DNA of 64,000 bases from Erythrophleum ivorense. Lineage: Eukaryota > Streptophyta > Magnoliopsida > Fabales > Fabaceae. Both the position numbers and the translations under genes were made by a program. Every line of letters begins with the position of its first letter. The stretch's first letter is position 1. The notes under the pieces were generated by a model that saw only the letters and a program-made list of their open reading frames with translations, did not search any database and was not told the DNA's origin. Shown here in pieces: positions 13,145 to 26,100 of the stretch. The stretch lies in NCBI GenBank assembly GCA_026724425.1, contig JAIUCV010000005.1, positions 36,305,784-36,369,783 on the forward strand, read 5' to 3'.

Positions 13145-15882
13145 TTGACCATGACCGCATGAAAAAGACTACACAATTATTCAATTCAGAGCCACTGTTT
13201 GGTGATAAAAAGTTAGAAAACATCTTCATCTGCTTTGGTTGAAAGAGTATTTTCTAGTTTCTACGCATGCATGCACATGGAAACAGTAGGAAAACGGCAA
13301 AGTGAGCAAATCGTGTGCAGAGATAGTCTTTCTTTTACATAAGCATAATAAGATCATATTCTGACTTCGTATATCTCAGTGAGGTCTTTTGCCGTGAAAG
13401 CATATACCCTCAGTGCGCATGAAACTATATATATATTAATTTTTTATGTTTTGTAGCTCTAATTAGAAGCTATCATTTTAACTGCAATTGATTCATAATT
13501 TAAAGGGAGCAGTGGAAGATGATCAAATTGGTTGAGAAAATGGGTGTGATGTGATGAGAGCTACCTTTTGATTCAAAATTGAAAGCAAGTTTTTGATATA
13601 GAACAAAACCAAATGCCTAACAATCTGCATTGGGACCCATGATAGTTAGATTTATATTGCTTCTTTCCGTTTGCTTAGTCACCAATCTATACATTAATGT
13701 TTGGTTGCTGAACTTGAGCTAGGAAACCTATGGAAGGGAAAAAGCTAGAACCATTCTAACATTGTAAATATAAAAAATAATATATATTTGATCAGCCTAG
13801 CTCTTTGAACGTGTAATTTGGCGAACAAGTTTTAACCACTTTCCTTTCCATGTTTGAAAATGATATGATCACAGAATGGTTGGCTAGCTAATCCTCCAAA
13901 TTAGACTTATTTAATTGTAGGTTTCCACACTAAATTAGATTTTATATCTTAAATTCTTATCAAACAAATAAATGACCAGTCAATTAGTGATTATCCTCGT
14001 GCTGCATGCATCTTTCGCACGGCGTCATACTAAGAACTAAAGATCAAAAATCACGTATAACAAGTTCATTTCAATATTAAAAATTAAAGTTAAATGATCA
14101 ACTTAATGTCGTGTAAATTTTGGCATTGTCTTCTGAGTAATAACTAAAATAAACAAACTCTTTTCAATTGGAAGGCTTGTACAATTTACTTCATCAACCT
14201 CAAAACTTGACTATCGGTTTTCTAAACCCAATTCTATAATTTGACTCTTCGATTAGTATATAAATCCATCAAAGAATAAAGGAATCCTTTTACATGGAAT
14301 TATATCATGCCACGTCATCTTTGAATGGTCTCGAGATCTAGTCATTGTCCAACTTGACGATAATATCCTTTTTTCAAAAAAAACCCAAATTCTCTCATTT
14401 CCTCCTTAGTATTGTGCATGAAGACAAAAAAACACACAACTTGGTACATAAGCTGCTTCTCCCAAGCTGGAATCAGTTTGTCCAGCTCCATTAATTAAGT
14501 TTTTGGATGGATCGGCTAATGAAAGGGCCAATTTGTGTGAATCTGTGAGTCTAGAGTGTTGATAATCAAATTTTAAATTTGAAAGAATAAATTACAGAAG
14601 CCTTTATATTAAAAAAATTATATACATTTTACCCCTGAAAAAATACACTATGACTTTGCACCATTATATATTTCTATTATTAAAAATATAATAAGTAAAT
14701 AATTTTCACAATTCCACATCATATAAATGTGTCTTTCAAAAAAATTACACGTTATATTTTTAAAATACTTAAAAAGAAACCATTAAAAAATTATTTTAAT
14801 ATTATCGTTTATTGATACATGAATCAACCCGCGGGATTTCAACCCTCAAACAGAAAGGGACGACAAAAAGGGGGCCTTCAACCCATATGTGCCATTCAAG
14901 GAAGCAATGGCTCTGCCCAGAAAAGGTCACAAGAAATGCAACACACCCACTTCTTCGTTCTTCTTTCTGTTAGGACCACAAGGAGAGAGAGAGCACAAAA
15001 CAATAACAATTAATAATGCAGAAATTGATTCAAGAATATATAGTTATATAGCTAACTATATAGCGCATGAAGCAACCTCATATTTCTACATTATCTGCAA
15101 ATTCAGGTTTTATACATGATCTGTTCAGATTCAGATATAAATTAATTAAAGTATATATGAAAATTTTGATTTGAAAAGTAAGTCAACATGAAACTTGATG
15201 CACGAGTGCACGAGCCAACTATTAAGTTTGACAAAATAATGCTTTGAATATAAATATAGTTATTTAAGGATCAGGCGAGTCAACTATAAGACCAGCCCTT
15301 TATATAATAATAGATATATAAACCACTACACATGCTTCCAAATTAATGGCTTCACTGGCTTATTATAACAAGCTTTAACCATTAAGCAAACGAAGAAAAT
15401 TGTGTTCACCGCCAAGTCCTATACATAGCTAAAATTAAATATTTTTAAAAAATTAATTAATATTAATAAATCCCATTCTAAGCTTTCTTGTGTGTGACGA
15501 TAAAAAATACATAAATACATGACACTAATATGTATCCATATATATATCGGAAAGTTCAAAGTGTACTCTATGCAAAATATGTCATATTTGACGAGTTTTT
15601 TGATAAAAGTAACGCATATTATGGGCCCATATGCTGTTTTCTTCTGAGTTTCTGATCCAAAGTTTCAATTTCCTTGTAGGACCATCTCTCTATCTCTTTC
15701 TCTCTCTTCATTCTGATAGAGAGAGAAGGTCCACACGAGGACAAGGAAATCGCCAACTTGCAGTTGTTTAGAGTAATTAATGAAGAAATGGTATTAAGTC
15801 CAGCCTATGGTAGGAACGTATAATTGAGGCATCAACATCCTCAACCGCTTCCATCCATTGAATATATATGTGTGTGTGTGTG

Positions 15883-15892
15883 TATATATATA
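15883..15892 (+). promoter_or_regulatory. Probable TATA box of the carboxypeptidase gene
   Basis: TATATATATA follows a TG dinucleotide run (15870-15882) and lies about 125 bp before the ATG at 16018. A pyrimidine-rich stretch with CA dinucleotides at about 15910-15935 is a plausible transcription start. A GA-rich leader (15946-15975) follows, typical of plant 5' UTRs. Confidence 0.5.
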
Positions 15893-16017
15893 GCCTCTCT
15901 TACATATAATCTCACCCTACCCTTCTCTATGCACAATAACGCATAAGAGAGAGAAACACAGAGAAAGAGAGAAACTATTCTTGAGCCTTTGCGTTTATAT
16001 ATATTTAGCCATTGACA

Positions 16018-19000
16018 ATGGCGTTAAAAAGCCGAGTCCATCTCTTCTTGCTGTGCCTTTATATGGTTTCAGCTTCATATATATCCAGCACTGTTGGTGG
16101 TGTGCTAGAAGAGCAAGAGCAAGATCGAATCTCGGCCCTCCCTGGGCAGCCTCCAGTCGCATTTTCTCAGTTCTCCGGTTATATCACTGTCAACCACGAA
16201 CATGGCCGAGCACTCTTTTACTGGTTAACTGAGGCTATCTCTTCCCCTCACAACAAGCCTCTTGTTCTCTGGCTCAATGGAGGTAATTAATTACCCTCGT
16301 TTCATATGTAATTACTTTTTGCCCAATGCACTATGAATTACCGTGCTTACCTCATGATTTCAAATTTCTGAGTCATAACTGATTTTACTGAGGTAACCGA
16401 TGCTCGTTAAGGTAAATACATAAAAATTTTATATATGGTGTAACGTTCCTGATATGAATTACTGTGCTTACTTCATGATTTCAAATTTCTGAGTCATAAC
16501 TGATTTTACTGAGGTAACCGATGCTCGTTAAGGTAAATATTAAAAAAAAATTATATATGGTGTAACGTTCCTGATATGATTGGGGATTGAGCAGTAAAGA
16601 AACAGTGAGATTACTGATGCTAGTATATATATATATATGGGGCTATGATCAGTAGTGTTATTAGCACCATTGAAAAGTTGAGCATACAAGTGACCAACTA
16701 TTGTTGACTCTCTATGGTTTATGTTTGCTATTGAGAAGACCTACATTTGCCTAAACTATGAGCAGCACCTTTCCTTGAGCCTACCAGAAGACCTTCATCT
16801 CTTTCCTGCAATTCCACGTGATAACCTTCTGAACCAGAATGCCTCACTAAGGAAATACATATAAATGGATTCTTATATTTATTTATATATATCTTTTTGA
16901 TTAATTTAATTTACGAGTAAATATAAAATTTAATCTTTATAATTAATCCTTGAAAGGTATATCTCCTTGCATTCTAGTCTTTGAATTTATTTTTTTCCCC
17001 AAATTTGTACAAATTAATCCCATCATGAATTAAATTGTAAATCTATTCTATGTAAAAAACTGATTTGTGTAGAAGAATAGATTGAAGGACTAAAATGTAA
17101 AACTATGAGTTGTAGAGACTGAGTCATATATTTTCCCTTAATTTATTTATCTTTTGTGATTGGAATAAGATCGTCTTCGTAACATATTCCATATTTAGAT
17201 TATTGGCCTCTCAACTCACCCTGATCCACCTCTAGCGCATATAAGTAAATGCATATTGTTTCTTGCTAAGATACGCTCTATCACTTTCACTGATTCTGAG
17301 GAAGAGGTTGAAATTGAAATTGAGGACAACTGGCTGTTGAGTCATGAGTGTTCAAGCAGTCTAAGCTCTCTGAATCAGAAAAGAAATTATACCCACTTGG
17401 GTCCTCGTGATCTCTCTCTGTCTGTGTCTTTCTTGAGCTTTTATTCCTTCTATTCCTGACGTCTAGTTCTTGTTTGGAAGAACTCCCATTGCCTTTAAAA
17501 CAAAGAAAAAAACAATCGCTTCCAATTTTCCCTTTTCTTGCTCGCTTTTCTTTTTGTTCTCTCTTTGTACCTGAGGCGGAAACAAACAAGAACAAAGCGA
17601 ACTTACTTTTCCGTTTTGTCCCTACTAAGAGATGCTCATTCTCTTTCTCTTTCCTTCCTGCTGCGTGACTCCGTGTTTTCTTCCCTCTCCTATGCACGCG
17701 AATCCAGAGCCCAGAAAGGGATGGTGATGGTGGTTGCGGTGGTGGACATGCTTGATGCTGCGTCATGGCTGTGTGGGGGCAATTCAAAATTCTGTGACCG
17801 AGACAGATATGTTTGAGGTTTCAATGCTATGAACCAAACAATTTGTATAGGTCGTTGTCTCTGACATTGTAATAATTAATGGAAAATGAAAATCAAGGTA
17901 GCAAAATCACCTTTTACCTGATCGTAAAAATGATAAATCAAATAAAGGGATATATGTCAACAGTTTAACAGTTTAGTAAGGCTAGTTCAGTTGTATGAGG
18001 AACTACGGAACTTTCTGTCACTACTCTGCACTCTACTTCTGCTATGGTCTATCATGTAGATCTATTCAAATTAGGTCTCAGTGATTAATTTTTAATTTTA
18101 GTCATAAACCTAGTTGGATTTTTCAAATAAAGTGAATCAAATAGCTCAAGCCATACATGGTAGTACTGTTAAACGGCCAGGTTCGACCTCTTTTTAAATG
18201 AGCCAGAAATGAAGAATCAGTACGCACACAACAAACTCTTTAACAGGTTGGCCTGCTTTGACAGTAGGGAAGGTATTTCTCATTTTCATATAGGAACTTC
18301 TGCAACAGCAATAATGGTACCTCTCTGCATCGTAGGGCTGCAAACAAAATTTAGTAGCTGAGCCAATTTGGCTATACTGAGCAAGGTTGAATCGGATCCA
18401 AAAAACTTGTTAACTGGGTTGGGTCAAAGTTTTGAGCTAAGTATGTTGATCAATTTTGTCTGACTTGATCATACATATTTTAAAAAAAAAAAAATTATTT
18501 TTTAAAGAATTATATAAAAATTTTATTTTTATCCATAACAACATGTAATTTTATAATGTTATAGACAAATATTATTTTTTTACAAAAATAATATATAATT
18601 TTATAAAAATTTTATTTGTTAAGAGTTATTTTTTAATTTTTATTAAAATGAAGTTTAATCAGACTCGATCAACTTGCCCAGCTAAGCACTGGGCCTATAA
18701 AAATAAGTCCAATACAAAATTAGGCCAAATTAATGCCTGACCCATATGCTACCCTATCTAGGATAAAAAATTTGCCTCTTCACACCATCTGGCATGTAAA
18801 ATATGTACGTTCTCACCACTCTCATAATAGTATATGAGACAAATGGAAGCTTTGATTAGTTCTCTGATCCAAGCATTGAATTAACATTCTGTACCCAGAA
18901 AAGTTTAATTAATCATAACTACATTACAGCCACTTTTTGCTGATTTAGGGCCGGGTTGCTCATCAGTGGCATATGGGGCATCAGAAGAAATTGGGCCATT

Positions 19001-22000
19001 CCGGATAAATAAAACTGGTTATTCGTTGTACCTTAACAAGTATTCATGGAATAGAGGTAACGACCATCGTTCAGATAATTTTTCTTTTTCGCCAAACCCA
19101 TCCTTTAGAACAACAATGTCTGAAGAGTCAAGTTTCTTCTTTGTTGTCTTCAGAAGCAAATATTCTCTTTCTTGAGTCGCCAGCTGGTGTTGGTTTCTCC
19201 TACACAAATACAAGCTCTGATCTCGAAACTTCTGGGGACAAAAGGACAGGTATGAGTTTGATGTTGAGAATTTCTTGAATTGTCACCATTCATGTCATTA
19301 CTATATATAAACCCTTGTATTTACTATTAGTGATTAATATGAGAATTCTGAAATTTGAAACACAGCTCAGGATGCCCTAATTTTTCTAATTAGATGGATT
19401 TCAAGATTCCCACAATACAAGTACAGAGACTTCTACATTGCTGGGGAGAGCTATGCAGGTGAACAAGCGGCAACAATACCAACTTATTATACTAATTCTG
19501 CAGAATTTTAGCTGATTATCATAACACTAGAAGCTAACCTTTTATTCCATTTTCTTCTGTTTAGGGCACTATGTTCCCCAGTTGGCTCAAAAAATTTATG
19601 ATTATAATAAAGCCAATCCCCATATCATTAATCTCAAAGGTTTCATTGTAAGTAAATTCTTCTTACTCCAATATACTCTAGGTAGCCAATCAAGTGTATC
19701 AATCAGTTCAAGGATGACATCTAGTCTTATCAATTTGAGTTTGATTCTTCTAGAGAGTATCGAAGGAGTAAAATCTATGAAGAAGTGCCCCCTTAAAAAT
19801 GTTCAAAGCGGGGATTGTCTCAAGCAAAGTCTGATAATACCCGTGGCCAGAATACCATAAAATATACTTTTACCTAGCTACCATTACAATCTTTGTTCTT
19901 TCCTTTTAATATCCTTGCATGCAACTTGAAAAATGCAGGTGGGAAATGCTGTGACAGATAACTACTATGATGGGGTTGGAACTGTGACATATTGGTGGAG
20001 CCATTCTATGATATCTGATCAATCATACGAATCTATCCTCAAATACTGCAATTTCACGGCAGAAAAAACATCTAAAATATGTGATGATGCTGTGCGTTAT
20101 GCAGTTAACCATGAATTTGGAAGAATTGATCAATACAGTATTTATACCCCTCCATGCAGGAACAACAATACTGTACAGAACATAAGGCTCAAGGGTACAA
20201 TTTTACATAGGATTTCAGGGTATGATCCATGTACTGAAAATTATGCAGAGAAATACTACAATCTCCCTGAAGTGCAAAAAGCAATGCATGCAAATATTAC
20301 AAGCATCCCCTACAATTGGACTGCTTGCAGGTTTGCGTTTTTACTGTGCTCCGCGCATAATGATATTCTTTTCTTCTAGGTTTTCTGAAATTAATAGTTT
20401 AATATTATACCTTTCGTGGATTGAACAGTGATGTGCTCATAAAATACTGGAAGGATTCTGCAGTTTCTGTATTGCCTATTTACAGAGAGTTAATTGCAGC
20501 TGGTTTGAGAATCTGGGTTTTCAGGTATAGTTTAACTTAAAAGCACTATTGTAAAGTTTAAAAAAAAGGGTAACACCAGAGAGTTTCCATTAGAAACAAG
20601 ATAGGATGCAATTAATAAACCTTATGCCTGCAAATTACTTGAAGAATTCTTTCTATGGAATGTGCAGTTTATACTTAACATTTTGATGATGAGAAATACT
20701 TTAGGAATTTTGATGCCTAGGTTGTTTGTAATTGGTACCGAGCTTATACATTTTCGTTTTCTTTTCTTAACCTTTCGGAGAAAAGCCAAATGATCCAATA
20801 TTTTCTAAGGAGAAAAGTGAAACTATCATCTCACATTCATTTAATAAGTTAAAGGAGAGAAAAACAGCTCTTCTTTCCTTTGACGAGTATATTTAATGGC
20901 AAAGTATAGTCCTATCCTCCCCATCCTTTTCTTCCCTCCCAAACATCAATTCAAAAGGTCTTCTCACTCGACATCCATGACTTTGATTATTCTTCTCTAA
21001 AGTGAAAACCTTTTCACCAATCAAACTATAAAAAACTAAAAGGTCAGACTTTCAAGCTTTTTCTACCAAGGACTTCGTTGATATTAGCTCATAAAATTCA
21101 GAGTCGTAAATACTCTCAAAGTTTCTTTTTTAAAAAAACATTCTTGGCCTATATTTCTGACATCGTTCTTTAACCCACCTGTGGAATTCCCAACTGAGCG
21201 TTTAGGATTAGAGAAGAGAGGCATTAACTTGTACCAACTTCCTTTAGGCTTCATCTGGTCTCAATTCCACTTACGGAACCTTGGATAAGAAGCATGCATA
21301 GTAGAACACTACACTAGGACCTATAACAGGAGTTGACATGCGCTAAGGCACAGTATTTGTTATATCTATGACAAAAAGAAATTCTTGTGTACTCTTCTCA
21401 CAATTGACGCCTATTTCAGTTTTTTTAATGATTCTTAGTACCCAATTGACTGCAACTGCAGAGTGGGTATCCTTTTTTTGGTGGGGGAGGGGTTAGATCA
21501 AAGTGTGTATTTTTATCTGTAGAATAAATACACCAACATCAGTTCGTCCAATATCATCAAATTTCTCTAGTAACATCTCAATCTTATTTGAGAATAAAAA
21601 ATTTCTTAAGGAGAGATTCAGTCTACAAAAGATAAGTAGACCTAATCAACCACAAAAAAAATCTAAAAATGTTGGACTTTTCAATAAAGGCCATATTTAA
21701 TATACTTATATATTTATTCACAATTAACTTGACCCATCTGTCTTTTATAAATCAAATCTAGCTAAAAATATCTCTTGAAAATATGATAACATTACAAAAT
21801 GTGGATATGTTCTAATTCATCTCCCTAGGTTGACCTCCGAAATAATCTGATCTCTTATCTCACTACTAATGCATTTTTTATAATACTGCAGCGGGGACAC
21901 AGATTCGGTGGTCCCAGTGACTGCCACTAGATTTTCCCTCAACAGTCTCAACCTCACCATTAAAACTCGTTGGTACCCATGGTACTCAGATGAACAGGTA

Positions 22001-22255
22001 TTTCCCAAACTTGATTGAAAGTTGAAACCCATACAAAAACTCAAAATTCCACACCCCAACTCCACCAACCTCAAACTAACCATTGCACTCATTGCTTTTG
22101 GGTTTATATAGGTAGGTGGACGTACACAGGTCTATGATGGAATAACCTTTGCAACAGTACGCGGAGCAGGGCATGAAGTGCCATTATTTCAGCCAGGACG
22201 AGCTTTCACTCTCTTCAGGTCGTTCTTGGCAGGAAAGGAGCTACCAAAATCTTGA
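16018..22255 (+). CDS. Serine carboxypeptidase-like protein, class II (peptidase family S10), nine exons
   Basis: Exons 16018-16282, 18949-19056, 19154-19249, 19366-19458, 19565-19647, 19939-20330, 20429-20524, 21892-21997 and 22112-22255 join to 1383 nt (460 residues, normal for the family). All introns are GT-AG. Residues 1-20 form a signal peptide, so the enzyme should enter the secretory route (vacuole or cell wall). Substrate-binding WLNGGPGCSS is at about 84-94. The catalytic triad is Ser185 (GESYAG), Asp382 (GDTDSVVP) and His434 (GAGHEVP). Candidate N-glycosylation sites are NKT, NTS, NFT, NIT, NWT and NLT. The family removes C-terminal residues from peptides; some plant members are acyltransferases. 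The motifs fit the hydrolase group near Arabidopsis SCPL25-27. I chose the ATG at 16018 because an upstream in-frame TTG is not a start and the signal peptide begins here. Intron 1 is unusually long (2666 bp). The gene looks intact. Confidence 0.93.
16333..16579. repeat. 121-bp tandem duplication in intron 1
   Basis: Two adjacent copies (16333-16453, 16454-16579) starting atgaatta and ending near gttcctgatatga. They differ by a few substitutions and an A-run length change. It lies 50 bp after the exon 1 donor. Confidence 0.9.
17287..17787 (-). CDS. Unrecognised 166-codon antisense ORF within intron 1 of the carboxypeptidase gene
   Basis: The frame is open from ATG 17787 to TGA 17287-17289 and stands out from the AT-rich intron by higher GC and mixed codons. 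The product is highly basic in the middle (KKTRSHAAGRKEKENE, TKREQKEKRARKGK) and ends in a Ser/Asp-rich then Gln/Pro-rich tail (FQFQPLPQNQ). It has no membrane segment and no domain I recognise. It could be a nested antisense gene, the retained fragment of a duplicated gene, or non-coding purine-rich sequence. I give no function. Confidence 0.25.
   Translation of the reverse strand: MNCPHTAMTQHQACPPPQPPSPSLSGLWIRVHRRGKKTRSHAAGRKEKENEHLLVGTKRKSKFALFLFVSASGTKREQKEKRARKGKIGSDCFFLCFKGNGSSSKQELDVRNRRNKSSRKTQTERDHEDPSGYNFFSDSESLDCLNTHDSTASCPQFQFQPLPQNQ
18336..18765. mobile_element. Possible small non-autonomous DNA transposon in intron 1
   Basis: The block starts TAGGGCTGCAAAC and ends with GCTACCCTA, whose complement reads TAGGGTAGC, so the ends are short imperfect inverted repeats of the hAT-like TAGGG type. 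The interior is AT-rich (18480-18640). I could not find a matching 8-bp flanking duplication, so the assignment is tentative. Confidence 0.3.
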
Positions 22256-23134
22256 CATGTCGATTTTGAAATTATGACCTTTTTATTCAATGTCTTTGCC
22301 GGGTAGAAAACAGCAGTCATTCATTCAAATCAATGTCAATTTGTAAACAACAGCATGTTGTGCTGCCCAATAGCGGTTGGCAAACTGATAAGAAACTGAT
22401 TGAATTCGTTATTATCAGTGTTCAAAATGCAGGGAAACTAGAGTTCCAGAATTCTTGTGTCTAGATCAGAATCTACCAATGAACAATATCATGCCAAATG
22501 AAAGAAAATTTTTTTTGGTAAACCAAGCCAACTATTTAAAAAACATACAAATGCATGAAAAACAAGTCTGTAAAAAAAAAAAAACCCAAAACGCTTAAAT
22601 ATCTTCTTATGATAGGCAAATCGAATGATCTACTCCAGATGAAATCACTTGCCACGGTCATTGAGACGCCATAAAAGCTAACATATTTTCATAATGCAGA
22701 TTTACCAGAGAACTCATTCTATGCTGTCAATTCGACATTTTCTTTTCTGTTAAAATGTTTCAAGTCATCATAATGAAAGAAGATGGAACCATCCATATCT
22801 ATATATCCTTTCTAAAAAGTCTTCTTTCTTCTATTATCTAGTGGATTCTAATCCCACACAAAGGAGGAGCGGATGTTTCTCACTTTTATCAACTTCAGTT
22901 AGGTAACGAACAACCTCAAAGCGGCCTAGGTTTTCATTTATTAACAAAACTTGTTAACAGGACAAACAGAGTTTTCACCATTCAACAAGAAATAGGACAA
23001 ATGATTACAGGCCTACAATACTGGATAAACGAAGATCGCAAATTCATTATTGTAGTAATTGAAGAAACAAGCCTTTCTGGCATGTGTGTATGCAAAACTG
23101 AGGCTTACAGCATACTCTACAGTAATAATATTCA

Positions 23135-26100
23135 TCACTTCAATCCTTCACCAGGCCCTGGAGGCATTCCTGAACTCTGCGCAAGGGGACTCATCCTTTC
23201 CTTCATGGCCTGCAAAATTAAGCAAGATGAAGTTGATAGCCACAAATGTGAATGAATTTTCATTCTCTCTTGAATGTAGATATTCTTACCTGTACACTCT
23301 TCTGGTGCTCATCCTTGTATGCCTCAATGATTAAAAGCAAAAGTTTCTGCAACCCAGAGATGGTTGATAGAAATATCACCTTGGTAGAACCATATTTAGG
23401 TTAGTAGAAATATTACCTTGGTAGAGACTAATCCAACCCAACTTTCACTACATTAAACCACATTTATGTTTCATAAACCATCTATACAACTTTAAGACAT
23501 AATTATTGAACTATCAAAAATAAGCTGCAATTTAAGAAAAATTGGAAAGCTAAGCTTTGCTTTCATAAAAGTAAAATTTAAATTCAGATTTTAGGTGTCT
23601 CAGGCTAAGTATGTCTCTCAAAACTTTGTTAAGATTCTAGTCATTACTTCCAAAATTTTTCTCTTGACATGACAGGGAGAAAATCAAAATAAAAAGATCA
23701 TGGCATGGTGTTTCAATTCTCCACTCAGTTCCCTTGGCAGTGCATAAGGAAATTGTTTTCGGTACCTCCATGATTCATGAACATCTGTTACCATTTTAAA
23801 CGTCTAACTATTCTAATTCACCATATAGGCATGTATGCTATAAGATATAATTTGACGAAAACAGTAGATATAGTGACAAAATCAAGCATATTGCATACTC
23901 ACGTCAGGGCCCAATTCCATAGCAGACTCAGTAATTTCTGTTCGTACTGGTTGCTGGTCCCCAGAGAGTGTCACCTAATAAATAAACTTCATTTAAGCTA
24001 ACTTTAAAAATGGAATCAAATTTACTGACTGAAATGTAGCATTTCAATCATATAATCCAAGACATGACCATTCTTGAACAAGAAAGGGCAACTGATCATT
24101 TTGAGTGATATAAAGCAAAATTGAACCCTAGTATTGATCAACAACAGAATCTAATGTATGAATTCTAAAGATTCACAAGATGATACACATAAAAGAATCC
24201 CCGTTCAAGTATAAAATGGAAAACTAAATGTCAATTTTAGAACTAGTTTTCAACTCTCCTTAAAACCATAATAAAGTTGTGTGGAGATTACAAATTATTA
24301 TGCGTTTATTTTAATTCAGTTGTTTTTTATTTTATTTGTTTTGTTTTAAATAAAGCTTATTTGTTTTTTAGTTATTTTTGGATAACGCTTATATGTGTTT
24401 AGTATTGATTTAAGTGTTTTATTTTGATTAAGATAAAATTAGTTCAAATGTCCTATTTTGATTAGGATAAAGTTATCCTATTTTAAAAGTCACGTCTTTT
24501 AGTTGGAATAGAAGTTTGCTCTCATTTTATCTTCTATATATGTACACAATTGCTATTTAATAAAGAACAAGTTTAGAGGATCATTAACCCAGAATTTTTA
24601 TAGGATATCATAGCCTCCAAGCCCTAAATGACCAAATACAAGCAAGTAATGGCACTCAAACACCAGAACTTGGGGGGGGGGGAGAAAAAAGGAGTCAGCC
24701 AACAAAATTACCCAACCAACCAGCCATGAAATGGCCAAAAACAAACCCCTCCCATCACTCAAAGAGAATTTCTCAGAAGTGAGATGTGAGAAAATTAGGA
24801 AAAAATCACCAATCTAAACATTGAGTCATCCACTATGGTGGCCCATGGTGCTCACAAGGCAACTGACTTCCAACAAAGAAGAAAAACTAAGGCTTGGTGT
24901 GATCATTGCCAAAAACTAAACCACACTAAGGAGGTTTGCTGGAAAATCTATAGTAAACCAGCAAATGAAAAACCAAGACTAAAAGATGAAACCCATGACG
25001 TAATGGGACCCAATGAGAAAAACCTCAATTTGAGAAGAAAATTGGCAATGCTAGAATAATAGCTCCAAGCTAGAGAAGTGTTGGAGATTACATGTCATTA
25101 TATGTCTATTTTAATTAAGTTATGTTTTCACTTTTTTACTTTTTTAAATAAAGCTTTTTCTTAGTTATTTTTGGATAATGTTTCTATGCGTTTAGGATTA
25201 ATTTAAGTATTCTGTTTTAATTAGAATAAAATTAGTTCAAGTGTCCTATCTTACTTAAGATAAAATCATTTTATTTTGAAAGTTATGTCTTTTAGTTGGA
25301 GTAAGAATCTACTTTCATTTTATCTTTTATACAAGATGTTAATTCAATAAAGAACAAGTTCAGAGAGTCATTAACCTTGAATTTCTACAAGATGCTATCA
25401 CATAGCATAAGAGAGAGAGAGAGCAAGTCAATGCCTTACCTTTATTAACTTACCTTCACGGTAACCATCAAATTCTGCTCTGTATAATATAATAAGGACA
25501 TATAAACCTATCGAGAATGCTGTCTGAAACTGAAAGGAAAAGAAAAGGCTATAATAATTTAATATAACAGCCTTATGCACACAGCAAGTTCTTTCTGCAC
25601 TCGCACTGCTTCAACTTGGACAACCATCTGTGCCTTCTTCACAGTCTCATAAAGATTTTGCATGTTTCCCAGAATTCCTGCCTAAAATAAATCAGCAGTA
25701 AAGTGAAATTAGTCATTTATTAATATTATCTCGATCTTCACATCAGATTAACAAAATATATCAACAAAAGAAAAGACTGCCCTCACAATTTCATATAGAT
25801 GCCAATATAAGGATTAGATTGAAGCCTAGAATATTCACATCCAAAAGAAAGAGAATTTATCCTGAAAGCAATAAATTATTTTGGCGATCTGCTCCAGTTC
25901 AGATGAACCAATTTGCATGATTTTATAAATGCTTAAATTTGTAAAGAGCTTTAACATGGAATCATTTTCCCCTAAACTATAGGCTTAAGTTTGTAAAGAG
26001 TTTCCATCAGGATTCATTTGCCCAGGATTTAGATGATAGCTTAAGCTAAAATTAGGAAACTGAATAATATATTCTTCTTGTGAAGGTAAAATTGCTGACT

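Larger units (their letters stand above)
8600..15880. other. AT-rich intergenic region upstream of the carboxypeptidase gene
   Basis: About 7.3 kb without a convincing gene. Open frames at 10333-10524, 11427-11693 and 14819-15119 lack recognisable domains and flank no clear splice partners. Microsatellites and one short tandem duplication inside it are listed separately. Confidence 0.5.

Noticed and set aside
16012..16017. Upstream TTG start for the carboxypeptidase
   Set aside because: TTG is not a normal plant start, and the ATG at 16018 gives a proper signal peptide.
18966..19213. Continuous frame across intron 2 of the carboxypeptidase
   Set aside because: The frame read through the intron lacks the conserved ANILFLESPAGVGFSYT segment, which appears only after splicing 19056 to 19154.
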